Shown here: in pieces, positions 8,660 through 16,872 of the stretch
Layout of the letters: each line of letters opens with the position of its first letter
How positions within the stretch are numbered: position 1 is the first letter of the stretch
Assembly (NCBI GenBank): GCA_004297445.1
Contig: SCUK01000003.1
Span: forward strand, 1 to 64,000
DNA: 64,000 nt
Direction of reading: 5' to 3'
Origin: Anaerolineae bacterium
GTDB taxonomy: Bacteria; Chloroflexota; Anaerolineae; Anaerolineales; UBA11579
Notes under the pieces: model-generated
What the model was told of the DNA's origin: nothing
Database searches by the model: none
What the model saw: the letters and a program-made list of their open reading frames with translations, nothing else
Program-made: the position numbers and the translations under genes

Positions 8660-9064
8660 ATGCGAAACCCTTATCAGTTTATCAAGACCGATGCGGGCCG
8701 ACTCTTGCTTGTGGGCGATATTCTCGTGTTGGTGCTGGTCACTCTATCCGGATTCGCCAGTCACAACACTTTGGGCACAGCTGGAACGCGGATGTTGACG
8801 ACAATGCTTCCATGGACGGTCGGCTGGTTCCTGATTGCTCCCTGGCTTGGCTTGTTTGACCCTGACATTGTAAGAGAGACGCGAGAGTTATGGCGGCCCT
8901 TCTGGGCGCTGGCCCTAGCTTCGCCGTTGGCGGCGTATTTGCGGGGGTGGATGATCGGGCGGCCAAGTTCGCTGGTGTTCACACTGGTGATGATCGGCGT
9001 TTCGGGTTTGGCGATGGTATTTTGGCGGGCATTATGCGTCTGGAGGATCAGGCGGAATGGATGA
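8660..9064 (+). CDS. DUF3054 family membrane protein
   Basis: 134 aa with about four hydrophobic helices (roughly 15-33, 45-65, 80-95, 102-122), the motif 'VGDILVLVLVTLSG' and the conserved 'PWTVGWFLIAPWLGLF' segment. It matches the DUF3054 family of small integral membrane proteins of unknown role. It is the first gene of a three-gene unit and overlaps the sigma factor start by 8 bases, with a GGAGG site for the next gene inside its last codons, so translation is probably coupled. Confidence 0.75.
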   Translation: MRNPYQFIKTDAGRLLLVGDILVLVLVTLSGFASHNTLGTAGTRMLTTMLPWTVGWFLIAPWLGLFDPDIVRETRELWRPFWALALASPLAAYLRGWMIGRPSSLVFTLVMIGVSGLAMVFWRALCVWRIRRNG

Positions 9065-9665
9065 AATCCAGATGATCGAGTTCGCCCGCACTGGCGACCT
9101 CGATGCATTCAACCGGTTGGTGCTGGCGTACCAGGACGCGGCGTACAGTACCGCCTACCGGCTGATGGGGGACCGGGTTGCGGCGGAAGATGTGACCCAG
9201 GATGCCTTCATTTCTGCCTACCGGAACCTCTCTTCCTATCGCGGGGGCTCGTTCAAAGCGTGGCTGCTGCGAATCGTGATGAATGCTGGCTATGACGAAT
9301 TAAGGCGCAACAAGCGGAGGCCAACCACGCCGCTGGAGCCGGATGGATTGGATGGAGAGGATCTAGATGAACCGGCCTGGTTGCGGGACCCGGGTGAAAC
9401 ACCGGAAGAGTCCGCCATGCGGGCTGAACTGAATCGAGCCATTCAGACATGTCTGGATGGGCTGGAAGTTGAATTCAGGGTGGTCGTGGTCCTGGTGGAC
9501 ATTCAGGGGATGGACTACCGCGAAGCAGCTGAAAGTATTCGTTCACCTTTGGGGACGGTTAAGAGCCGCCTGGCACGTGCCAGGTCCCGAATGCAAGAAT
9601 GCCTGAAAGGGTTCAGGGAACTTTTGCCTGCTGGGCTGCGTTTAGAAACTGAAGGTATACCCTAA
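9057..9665 (+). CDS. RNA polymerase sigma factor, ECF subfamily (RpoE-like)
   Basis: 202 aa. Region 2: 'YRLMGDRVAAEDVTQDAF' plus 'AWLLRIVMNAGYDELRR'. Region 4 helix-turn-helix: 'DYREAAESIRSPLGTVKSRL'. It directs core RNA polymerase to alternative promoters. GGAGG about 10 bases upstream supports the ATG at 9057. The next gene begins one base after the stop and looks like its anti-sigma factor. The acidic insert between the two regions (about 85-115) is normal for this group. Confidence 0.95.
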   Translation: MDEIQMIEFARTGDLDAFNRLVLAYQDAAYSTAYRLMGDRVAAEDVTQDAFISAYRNLSSYRGGSFKAWLLRIVMNAGYDELRRNKRRPTTPLEPDGLDGEDLDEPAWLRDPGETPEESAMRAELNRAIQTCLDGLEVEFRVVVVLVDIQGMDYREAAESIRSPLGTVKSRLARARSRMQECLKGFRELLPAGLRLETEGIP

Positions 9666-9666
9666 A

Positions 9667-10392
9667 ATGACCCCCCAGATTTCTCCCCGCGATCTTGAGT
9701 TTTTGTCTGCATTTCTGGACAACCAGCTCTCCACGCGCGACCGCAACCGACTGCAGACCCGTCTCATTGGCGAGCCGGATTTAAAGCAGGCTATGGATGA
9801 ACTTCGGACCACGCGAGAACTGATGCGAAGAACGCCGCAGTTGAAGGCGCCGCGTAGTTTTGTGTTGTCGCGAGAAATGGTTAGTGTGAATATTCGAGCG
9901 GTCAACCTTGCCCGGTCGTTGCGCTCGCTTTCGGTGGTCGCGGCTGTGTTGCTGGCAATGGTGGTAACGGGGGATGTGTTGACGGGCGGCGCAGGATTGA
10001 GAGGATTTCCTGGCGCCGGCGCAGCAGCCCCTGAGGAAAGCGCGGCTTTGGTGCAGGCCGAGCCCGCCATTGAGACGTATGCAGGGGCGGCGGACACATC
10101 GGCTCCCACGGATACGACTGTTCCTTCAGACATTGTTCCAGAGGCTGCGGGAAATCTCTCCGCAGAGGGTACTGCGACGCCAGAAGATACCATTGGACTT
10201 TCCGCTCCAGCCGGAGAGGAAGCGGTCGACAAAACTGAGCAAGCCGATATGGAATTTCGGCAGACAACTGAAATTCAGGAAGAGATTGTACCGGGTGTAC
10301 CTGTGATTTTGCTGGTTGAAGGACTCCTTGCGGCAATTGTGCTGGCGGCCGGGCTTGGCGCGTGGATTGTGAGGCGCCAGAGGCCCCGGTAG
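9667..10392 (+). CDS. Putative membrane-anchored anti-sigma factor
   Basis: 241 aa, directly after the ECF sigma gene. The N-terminal ~70 residues ('FLSAFLDNQLSTRDRNRLQ', 'MDELRTTRELMRRTP') form a helical segment like anti-sigma domains but lack the His/Cys zinc motif. A TM segment lies at about 88-107, then an Ala/Glu/Thr-rich extracytoplasmic stretch, then a second TM at about 213-235 followed by the basic end RRQRPR. Predicted to hold the sigma factor at the membrane until a signal arrives. Assignment rests on position, topology and weak N-terminal similarity. Confidence 0.75.
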   Translation: MTPQISPRDLEFLSAFLDNQLSTRDRNRLQTRLIGEPDLKQAMDELRTTRELMRRTPQLKAPRSFVLSREMVSVNIRAVNLARSLRSLSVVAAVLLAMVVTGDVLTGGAGLRGFPGAGAAAPEESAALVQAEPAIETYAGAADTSAPTDTTVPSDIVPEAAGNLSAEGTATPEDTIGLSAPAGEEAVDKTEQADMEFRQTTEIQEEIVPGVPVILLVEGLLAAIVLAAGLGAWIVRRQRPR

Positions 10393-10480
10393 GTTGGGGT
10401 GGCCTTCTGAAAGCGGTCCTATAACATAGATTATTTCCGGCCATTTCTCCGCCGGATTCCCGGATTTCCCCACATACTTT

Positions 10481-10489
10481 TGATATACT
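10481..10489 (+). promoter_or_regulatory. Extended -10 promoter of the 10543 lipoprotein gene
   Basis: TGA-TATACT fits an extended -10 element. Transcription would begin near 10496. AGGAGG at 10530-10535 is a strong ribosome site for the ATG at 10543. The rest of 10393-10542 shows a short GC-rich inverted repeat (TCCGGC/GCCGGA) without a T-run. Confidence 0.6.
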
Positions 10490-10542
10490 TGGGTTAGAGA
10501 GATCCCTTGTAGTTATTCGATATTGGTTCAGGAGGATGATGG

Positions 10543-11406
10543 ATGTCTGGTTCAAGATCGCGAAGTAAGTTGTTCATCGTAATTGCTGTATTAGCACTGG
10601 TTGCTCTGGCTTGTGGCACCAGCAGCGGAGGTTCAGGCGACACCGACCTGGAAGCCACCGCCGCGGCCCTCGAAGCGACGGCTGCCGCCCTGAGCAGCCA
10701 GCCAACCCAACCGCCTGCGCCGCAGAACCCGCCTACCCAGGCACCACTGCCGCCAGCCAACCCGACCGATTCTGGCGATGATTCTTCAGGGGCAGAGGAG
10801 TTCGACTACAACAGCCTGGTATCGGGTGACACCATCTATGGTACTGACTTTGATGGCAATGCCGAGAGTTGGGAGGATGGCTGGATCTGGTTCACCATTC
10901 CGGATGAGAAAGAGAATTTCTCGGCGGGCGTGAGCAATGGGTTCATGGTCATAGAACTGGATGACCTGTACACCACGGTCTATCTTGTTCCCGACTTCAT
11001 CTACGTTCCGCGGGGCATTGATGTATATGTGGAAGCCGGATTTGACAACGTCGGGTCCACGCGAAATAACAACGTGAGCGTGGGGTGCCGCGGGTCAGCG
11101 GATGGCTGGTACGAGTACTCGGTCACCAGTTCCGGGTTGTGGTATCTGTACAAATACACGCCAGACGACGGTTTCCTGGTAATGACCAACGGCGGTATCG
11201 CGGGCTTTGAGAATGAGACCGCGCATACCATCGGGATGGCCTGTATCGGCGATGAAATCACCATGTTCGCCGACGGCGAAGTTATTCGTAACGGAACGTT
11301 CAGAGACACATCGTTCCGCGAGGGACAGGTGTTTATCGCCGTATACGCGGACAACCTTGAGGGCGTCGATATCGAATTCGATTACTTCTACGCCGGGGTC
11401 CCGTAG
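10543..11406 (+). CDS. Lipoprotein with a concanavalin-like (LamG/DUF1080-type) domain
   Basis: 287 aa. A lipoprotein signal ends in the lipobox 'VALAC' (Cys near residue 24). A Gly/Ala/Gln/Pro-rich spacer runs to about 90. The C-terminal ~190 residues read like a jelly-roll fold: 'GTDFDGNAESWEDGW', 'VEAGFDNVG', 'NVSVGCRGSADGWYEYSV', 'DGEVIRNGTF', 'VDIEFDYFYAG'. This pattern is seen in carbohydrate-binding or LamG-like surface proteins. Attached to the outer face of the membrane; the ligand is unknown. It has its own promoter, ribosome site and terminator, so it is monocistronic. Confidence 0.75.
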   Translation: MSGSRSRSKLFIVIAVLALVALACGTSSGGSGDTDLEATAAALEATAAALSSQPTQPPAPQNPPTQAPLPPANPTDSGDDSSGAEEFDYNSLVSGDTIYGTDFDGNAESWEDGWIWFTIPDEKENFSAGVSNGFMVIELDDLYTTVYLVPDFIYVPRGIDVYVEAGFDNVGSTRNNNVSVGCRGSADGWYEYSVTSSGLWYLYKYTPDDGFLVMTNGGIAGFENETAHTIGMACIGDEITMFADGEVIRNGTFRDTSFREGQVFIAVYADNLEGVDIEFDYFYAGVP

Positions 11407-11422
11407 CCCGAATGTTTTCAGA

Positions 11423-11451
11423 GAGCCCTGCCAACCGGCAGGGCTCTTTTT
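11423..11451 (+). terminator. Rho-independent terminator between convergent genes
   Basis: 10-bp stem GAGCCCTGCC (11423-11432) / GGCAGGGCTC (11437-11446) with an AACC loop, then TTTTT. Confidence 0.92.
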
Positions 11452-11456
11452 GATTC

Positions 11457-14291
11457 CTAAGGCGATATGGAAAACTCGATTGTTTCTTCCGTCATATTTC
11501 CGGCTTCATCGAATGCGCGAACTGTGAGGGTGTGCTGGCCGGGCCCGATGTCCCAGAGGGCGGCAAATGGAGGGGAGGTCAGGCTTATCAATGACCGCCC
11601 GTCAACCAGAAACTCCAGCCTTGCCAGACCGATGTTGTCGGTGGCTTCGGCCTGGAAGGTAAGGCTGGAATTCGAATCGGTTTCAATGGCCTGGCCCATG
11701 GCGGGATAGAGAATTCGGAGTTCGGGTGCAAGGTTGTCGACGGTTACCTGAGTGGTGGAGGTGAGCACGGTGTTGGATCCGTCGATAACCAGTAGTTGAA
11801 TAGCGTACAAACCATTCAGGCCAGATGTCTCCCAGATGGCCAACTGACCTTGAGAAACCGGCGTTCCTACATCTGCCCCAATCTGCAGCCATTGGCGTGG
11901 ATTTAAGCCCTCACCAACCTGGACCCGGTAGAACGCGAAGCTGGGAACGTTTGCGTGGCCAATAATGGGAACCTGGCCAGAGACGTAACTGAATGGAGCG
12001 GGCGAGGTGATGGATGCCGCTTCGGAACCGGCCGAGGCGAACACGGCATCGTAGTCTTCGGGTGGCAGGTCAATGCCTGCGGCACGAGCCCAATCAACCG
12101 CAAAGGGCGGCACGACGAGGTACACCCGAGTTTCCGCCAGTTCTGGAGGTGTGAAAACCGTGGCCAGCCGGCCGGTCTGGCGGTTTATCTGTATCGGCTG
12201 GAAGAGGTTATCTGCAAACAGGGGTTCATTGCCCGGTATGAATAACTCCTCAACGACATTGGGGCAATACTCCGTTGGCAACAAACCTGAAGGGTCGCAA
12301 ACAGCGACACGCGATATCCCGACGGGTTCATCAAAGGATTTGGGTGGGAGGTTTGCGTGGGCGGAGCGAAAAGCGGCATGCCAGAGGCCCGCAGCGCTGA
12401 GCGGGTTAATCGGACTGGCGGTGGACTCGGTTGCCTGACCCAGCCAGACAGCAACAGTGAGCTGGGGAGAATAGCCTATCGTCCAGGCATTCTCATTATT
12501 GGGTGTCTGGCCCAGCTTGGCGGCCGCGGGCCGATCTACCTCAAGCGGGTTGGGGCGACCCAGGCTGGATTGCCTTGCCAGCGTGTCCCCGAGAATGTCT
12601 GTAATGAGAAATGCCAGTTGCGCGCTGGTCAGTGCCCGTTGCTCAGGTTGGGTCCAATCGAGAAGAGTTCTGCCGTCCGGGTCAGTGATTGAGATAACCG
12701 CGCCAGGTGAAAGGTGGTCACCTTCCAGGGTTTGCCCGACCAGAAAGCCTTGATTGCCAAATATGGAATAGGCATGCGCGAGCTCAAGCAGGCTAACCTC
12801 ACCGGAATCAAGGAGCGGTTGATACCCTTCGGCGGTATCTATCGTCAATAAACCGGCCTGCTGTGCTGTGCGCCAGACATTGGCAGGCCCCACCTGCGAA
12901 AGCACCTGCAATGCGGGGATCACATAGTCATTAGCCAGAGCGGTACGAATGCGCACCGGGCCGTGAAATTGACCGTCGGCATTCGAATAGCCTTCAAGTT
13001 CTGGCGGCAGGCTGGCCGGCACATCCCAGACCAGGGAGGCAGGACCAAAGCCCCTGGTAAAGGCAGTCAGGTAAACGAATGGCGATAGGCTGGTGCCCGC
13101 CGGGTGAAGGGCGTCTGAGGGTCCCGCGAGAGCGCGCACCTGGCCGGTGGCATTTTCCAGCACAATCACCTGCGCTGATAGCCGGGCACCGGGAACAACT
13201 TGAGCAGCAGAGAGTTGAGGAAGCAGGCGTGCGGCGTCACAGGTGATGCCAGCCAGAGAATCCAGAGGAATTACCCCTTGCAGGCGATTTACTTGAATCT
13301 CACTTGCGCATTCAACGGCCCGTTGTGTGGCCAGATCCAGCGAGGTGATAATGACCAGTCCGCCGCGCTGGATGCGCGGCAAAGAGAAGAACGGGGTCAC
13401 CTGATGCAATACAAGGCTAATGAAATCAGATGTTTCTGTATCACCGAGATTATTCTCAGAAGAGAGTGTCAGGGGCGACTGGTTGGCGCTTAGGGCAACT
13501 TCTGGCGTAAGAAGACCTTGATTGACCATAGCCTGCAGCACACGCCCCTGACGTTCAAGGGCCAACGCAGGAGCATCAAACGGATTTAATTCTGGCGCGC
13601 CAGAAATCGCAGCGAGCATGGCCGCTTCTGCAAGACTCAAGCCCGCTGCCGGTTTGGCAAAATAAACACGTGAGGCGGCGTCCAGCCCGTGTGCCAGATA
13701 GCCAAAGTCAGCCGAGTTGACGAACCACTCCAGGATGAATTCGCGCCCGAACTCGCTGGTTGCCTGCGTTGCCAAAATGCGCATACGGAGCGCGCGTTGC
13801 TGCGAAGGGGGTTCGGCGTAGAGGAGCAGGTCGAGGACAAGCCGCTCGGCGAGTGTTCGCGGCATGGGGTCGAACAGGTCGGTCAGCGCAGCGCCGTCGT
13901 GCTGCCAGAAGCCTGGGTCCAGTTCCGCAACCAGTGCGTCGGTTGCGAATTGCGGGATTTCTTCGAGAGTAAGGTATTGCGCCTGGAGGGTAGCGGGGTT
14001 GCTGTATTCCAGCAGGATGTGCTCGCCCGAACGGTCCAAGATGCGGGACGGCGTGCGCAGCTGTCCTTGCGGCCCAAGCAGGACCGGGAGGCTGTCCAGG
14101 GTGGGAAGGTCCGCGGTGATTTGGACATAGGCACGTGATAGCAGGATAGCGGCAACCGCCCCGATTACGCTGAAAACAGCAGCGAGTCCAATGCCGGCGC
14201 GCCCCCAGCGTCCATCAGGACGATGGTCCGCGGCCGCGGCGCGACGGCCGCGACGGGCGATGAGCATCGGTGAACGGGTGGCGTGCGGCAT
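11457..14291 (-). CDS. PBP1-family protein with both catalytic domains degenerate
   Basis: 944 aa with class A penicillin-binding-protein architecture: TM anchor (about 33-53), glycosyltransferase-51 domain (about 100-235), transpeptidase domain (about 365-625) and two Ig-like domains at the end. The recognisable catalytic motifs are lost. GT51 motif 1 (E-D-x-x-F) reads 'AELDPGFWQHDG' (122-133) and the GGSTITQQL motif reads 'PRTLAERL'. In the transpeptidase, S-x-x-K is 'TSLS' (Thr400, Ser403), S-x-N is 'DYV' (Asp455, Val457) and K-T-G is 'KLG' (592-594). Surrounding family sequence is well kept ('VYFAKPAAGLSLAEAAMLA', 'ENAWTIGYSPQLTVAVWLG'). I infer a scaffold or regulator of wall synthesis. 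The start at 14291 follows a TACAAT box by six bases. Confidence 0.85.
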   Translation of the reverse strand: MPHATRSPMLIARRGRRAAAADHRPDGRWGRAGIGLAAVFSVIGAVAAILLSRAYVQITADLPTLDSLPVLLGPQGQLRTPSRILDRSGEHILLEYSNPATLQAQYLTLEEIPQFATDALVAELDPGFWQHDGAALTDLFDPMPRTLAERLVLDLLLYAEPPSQQRALRMRILATQATSEFGREFILEWFVNSADFGYLAHGLDAASRVYFAKPAAGLSLAEAAMLAAISGAPELNPFDAPALALERQGRVLQAMVNQGLLTPEVALSANQSPLTLSSENNLGDTETSDFISLVLHQVTPFFSLPRIQRGGLVIITSLDLATQRAVECASEIQVNRLQGVIPLDSLAGITCDAARLLPQLSAAQVVPGARLSAQVIVLENATGQVRALAGPSDALHPAGTSLSPFVYLTAFTRGFGPASLVWDVPASLPPELEGYSNADGQFHGPVRIRTALANDYVIPALQVLSQVGPANVWRTAQQAGLLTIDTAEGYQPLLDSGEVSLLELAHAYSIFGNQGFLVGQTLEGDHLSPGAVISITDPDGRTLLDWTQPEQRALTSAQLAFLITDILGDTLARQSSLGRPNPLEVDRPAAAKLGQTPNNENAWTIGYSPQLTVAVWLGQATESTASPINPLSAAGLWHAAFRSAHANLPPKSFDEPVGISRVAVCDPSGLLPTEYCPNVVEELFIPGNEPLFADNLFQPIQINRQTGRLATVFTPPELAETRVYLVVPPFAVDWARAAGIDLPPEDYDAVFASAGSEAASITSPAPFSYVSGQVPIIGHANVPSFAFYRVQVGEGLNPRQWLQIGADVGTPVSQGQLAIWETSGLNGLYAIQLLVIDGSNTVLTSTTQVTVDNLAPELRILYPAMGQAIETDSNSSLTFQAEATDNIGLARLEFLVDGRSLISLTSPPFAALWDIGPGQHTLTVRAFDEAGNMTEETIEFSISP

Positions 14292-14297
14292 GCGGTG

Positions 14298-14303
14298 ATT
14301 GTA
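14298..14303 (-). promoter_or_regulatory. -10 box of the PBP1-like gene, probably leaderless
   Basis: TACAAT on the minus strand with exactly six bases to the ATG at 14291. The in-frame ATG further upstream (14306) overlaps this box and is therefore unlikely to be used. Confidence 0.55.
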
Positions 14304-14351
14304 CATTACAAGCCAGGCGGGATGGGTTAAACTTCTGGAACCTTCCTTTTG

Positions 14352-15485
14352 ATGAGTGAGACGATGGACAAAACCTACACTGATCTGAATACTTCACCAC
14401 GCACCCTGTTAGGTCCGGGCCCAAGCCCGGCGCATCCGCGCGTCCTGCGAGCGATGGCGACGCCGCTGATAGGACACCTCGACCCGCAATTCATCAGCGT
14501 AATGACCGATGTACAGGAACTCCTGCGTTACGCGTTTCAAACCCAAAATCTGCTGACCATCCCGGTTTCGGGGACGGGCAGCGCAGGCATGGAGGCGGCC
14601 CTGTGTAATTTCATCGAACCCGGGGACTCTGTGCTGGTGGCGGTTATGGGGTATTTTGGCGAACGAATCGTTGAAATCGCTGGACGCTACGGAGCCATGG
14701 TCGACCGCCTGGACGCGCCGTGGGGAACGGTTTTTGAGCCCGGTCAGATACGTGATGCTCTGGACAGAAAGAAATACAAACTGCTCGCACTGGTACAAGC
14801 TGAGACAAGCACCGGGGCCGGACAGCCGGGAATTGCCGAAATCGCGGCGGCGGCGCATGCGGCCGGGACACTGGTGGTGCTGGATACAGTGACATCGCTT
14901 GGCACGATGCCTGTAAAGATTGATGAGTGGGATGTAGACGTCGCGTTCAGCGGTTCGCAAAAAGGATTGTCCTGCCCGCCGGGGCTGGCGCCGCTGACCG
15001 TTGGTGAGCGGGCACGCGAAGCACTGCGGGCGAGGAAGTCACCGGTGGCCAACTGGTATCTTGATCTGGTGGCAGTAGAGAAATACTGGGGACAGACGCG
15101 CACATACCATCACACGGCTCCCATTAGCATGAATTTCGCATTACGCGAGGGCCTGCGGATGCTGGCTGAAGAAGGGCTTGAGGCGCGCTGGGCGCGCCAC
15201 GAGGAAAACGCACACATGTTGTGGGATGGGCTGGAAGCGATGGACCTCGGGTTATTGGTTGAAAAACCCCACCGGCTCCCTGCACTAACCACGCCGCGAC
15301 TGACCGAAGGAATAGACGATGCGGCGGTTCGTCGAACGCTGCTGAATGAGTACAACATCGAAATCGCAGGCGGGTTTGGACCGCTGGCGGGCACCATCTG
15401 GCGCATCGGGCTGATGGGGCATGGCAGCCGCAAAGAAAATGTGGTGATGCTGCTTGGCGCGCTGCGGGAAATCCTGAAACGATAG
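14352..15485 (+). CDS. Class V aminotransferase, serine-pyruvate / alanine-glyoxylate type
   Basis: 377 aa. N-terminal 'LLGPGPSPAHPRVLRAM' is typical of the alanine-glyoxylate/serine-glyoxylate aminotransferase branch. 'GTGSAGMEAALCN' binds the PLP phosphate, 'VQAETSTGAGQP' and 'LDTVTSLGTMPV' hold the pyridine-binding Asp, and 'SGSQKGLSCPPGLAP' carries the PLP Lys. Cytoplasmic PLP enzyme moving an amino group between serine or alanine and pyruvate or glyoxylate. The start could also be the ATG at 14364. It is divergent from the PBP1-like gene, with a weak TAAACT -10 at 14328. Confidence 0.93.
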   Translation: MSETMDKTYTDLNTSPRTLLGPGPSPAHPRVLRAMATPLIGHLDPQFISVMTDVQELLRYAFQTQNLLTIPVSGTGSAGMEAALCNFIEPGDSVLVAVMGYFGERIVEIAGRYGAMVDRLDAPWGTVFEPGQIRDALDRKKYKLLALVQAETSTGAGQPGIAEIAAAAHAAGTLVVLDTVTSLGTMPVKIDEWDVDVAFSGSQKGLSCPPGLAPLTVGERAREALRARKSPVANWYLDLVAVEKYWGQTRTYHHTAPISMNFALREGLRMLAEEGLEARWARHEENAHMLWDGLEAMDLGLLVEKPHRLPALTTPRLTEGIDDAAVRRTLLNEYNIEIAGGFGPLAGTIWRIGLMGHGSRKENVVMLLGALREILKR

Positions 15486-15519
15486 CGGCGGCTTGCCCGC
15501 CCTTCAAGGATGTGGCACA

Positions 15520-15888
15520 ATGACCGGCATGCGTTACGCGGCATTCATGATCGCAATTGCAATCGGTGTTGCCCTCGGCCTATTGTATGGTTGGGTGGTC
15601 AGCCCGGTGGAACTGGTTGACACGGCGCCGAGTACCTTGCGAATCGACTTCAAGGCAGATTATGTATTAATGGTTGCGGAGGCGTATAACGTTAACCGCG
15701 ATCTCGACGGGGCCGCCCGCAAAATTGGACCCCTGGGGGGAGAGCCCTACGAGACCATTTTGACTGTCCAGCAGTTTGGGGCGAGTGCCGGGTACGACGA
15801 GCGCGACCTCCTTCTCCTCGGGAGTCTCGGCGAAGCTCTCAGAGACTGGGTTCCCGGGCAGGAATTGCAGGCCACGCCAACCCCATGA
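15520..15888 (+). CDS. Single-TM anchored protein, 'SPVE' family (upstream paralogue)
   Basis: 122 aa with an N-terminal TM segment (about 6-26) followed by 'VSPVELVDTAPSTLRIDF'. The next gene has the same layout and motif ('LSPVETIDTFPHSLRADF'), so the two are tandem paralogues. The outside part is helical ('YVLMVAEAYNVNRDLDGAAR') and ends in 'ATPTP'. Function unknown. The ATG at 15520 is preferred over an upstream TTG. Its stop overlaps the next ATG as ATGA, so the pair is probably coupled. Confidence 0.6.
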   Translation: MTGMRYAAFMIAIAIGVALGLLYGWVVSPVELVDTAPSTLRIDFKADYVLMVAEAYNVNRDLDGAARKIGPLGGEPYETILTVQQFGASAGYDERDLLLLGSLGEALRDWVPGQELQATPTP

Positions 15889-16754
15889 GTGAACGGCAAC
15901 CTCCCTGGTTTCTGGTAACGGGTCTGGTCATCGGATTGGCATTGGGGCTGGTCTATGCCTGGGTGCTGTCTCCGGTAGAGACGATCGATACCTTTCCACA
16001 TAGCCTGCGGGCTGACTTCCTGGATGACCAACGGGTGTTGATCGCTCAGGCGTTTGTGGCAACCGGCGACCTGGGAAGGGCACAGGCGCGGCTGGCCCTC
16101 TTGCAGGACCCCGACCCTGCCCGAACCCTTGCCATGCTGGCACAACGACTTCTTGCCCAGGGCGAAGATGCTGACGATGCGCGTGCACTGGGATTGCTCA
16201 GTTCCGCCCTGGAAAGTGGGGTCGTTGGACCGGGGCTGGTTCCCGCGCTTTCGGCCACGCTGCCTCCAAACACGCCCAGCCCGGAAGCCTTGGCGACAGA
16301 CACGCCGACGCCAGAAGCCAACGATGTTACCGAGACGCCCGATGGGAGTCCAACCGAACGCGCAACCCGGACAATCACGCCGACGCCTTCCCGGACTCCG
16401 ACGGCCACGGTGGGGGCACCCTTCCAGCTGCAGGATCTTGCGCTAGTTTGCGACCCAGCCCTGAGCCCGGCTGTTGTTCAGGTGGTGGTGGTAGACCAGA
16501 CTGGCAATGCCGTCCCCGGAGTGGAAGTGCTGGTAACGTGGGAAGGCGGCCGGGATAGATTTTTCACAGGATTGAAGCCTGAATTCGGACTCGGGTACGG
16601 TGATTTCGCGATGGCAGATGGGGTGACCTACACGGTCCAATTAGCCGAGGGTGGCGACCCCGTCCCGGGGTTATCTACAGGGGGCGGTTGTCCCCCTACG
16701 GATGACGGAACTACCCTCCTGAGTTCCTGGCTGCTGAACTTCCGGCAGCCTTGA
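15885..16754 (+). CDS. Single-TM anchored protein, 'SPVE' family, with Thr/Pro linker and C-terminal domain
   Basis: 289 aa. TM at about 9-29, then 'LSPVETIDTFPHSLRADF' and a helical region with A-rich TPR-like spacing ('DQRVLIAQAFVATGDLGRAQ'). A Thr/Pro/Glu linker (about 125-180) leads to a C-terminal domain (about 183-289) with beta-type pattern 'VVVVDQTGNAVPGVEVLV', which looks like a carboxypeptidase-regulatory or transthyretin-like fold. It overlaps its smaller paralogue by four bases. Probably surface-exposed; role unknown. Confidence 0.65.
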   Translation: MSERQPPWFLVTGLVIGLALGLVYAWVLSPVETIDTFPHSLRADFLDDQRVLIAQAFVATGDLGRAQARLALLQDPDPARTLAMLAQRLLAQGEDADDARALGLLSSALESGVVGPGLVPALSATLPPNTPSPEALATDTPTPEANDVTETPDGSPTERATRTITPTPSRTPTATVGAPFQLQDLALVCDPALSPAVVQVVVVDQTGNAVPGVEVLVTWEGGRDRFFTGLKPEFGLGYGDFAMADGVTYTVQLAEGGDPVPGLSTGGGCPPTDDGTTLLSSWLLNFRQP

Positions 16755-16813
16755 ACCGGGCGTAAAATCCCTGCTGAAGCACAAAAATAGGCATTTTGGG
16801 GGGTATTTGGGCT

Positions 16814-16842
16814 TTGCCATAACTGGCATTTGTACTTAAAAT
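16814..16842 (+). promoter_or_regulatory. Sigma-70-type promoter of the GHKL ATPase gene
   Basis: -35 TTGCCA (16814-16819), 17-base spacer, -10 TAAAAT (16837-16842). The start would fall near 16849, giving a ~24-base leader before the ATG at 16873. Confidence 0.65.
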
Positions 16843-16872
16843 TAATGTCAACGAGATTGCGTACAGGCAGAT

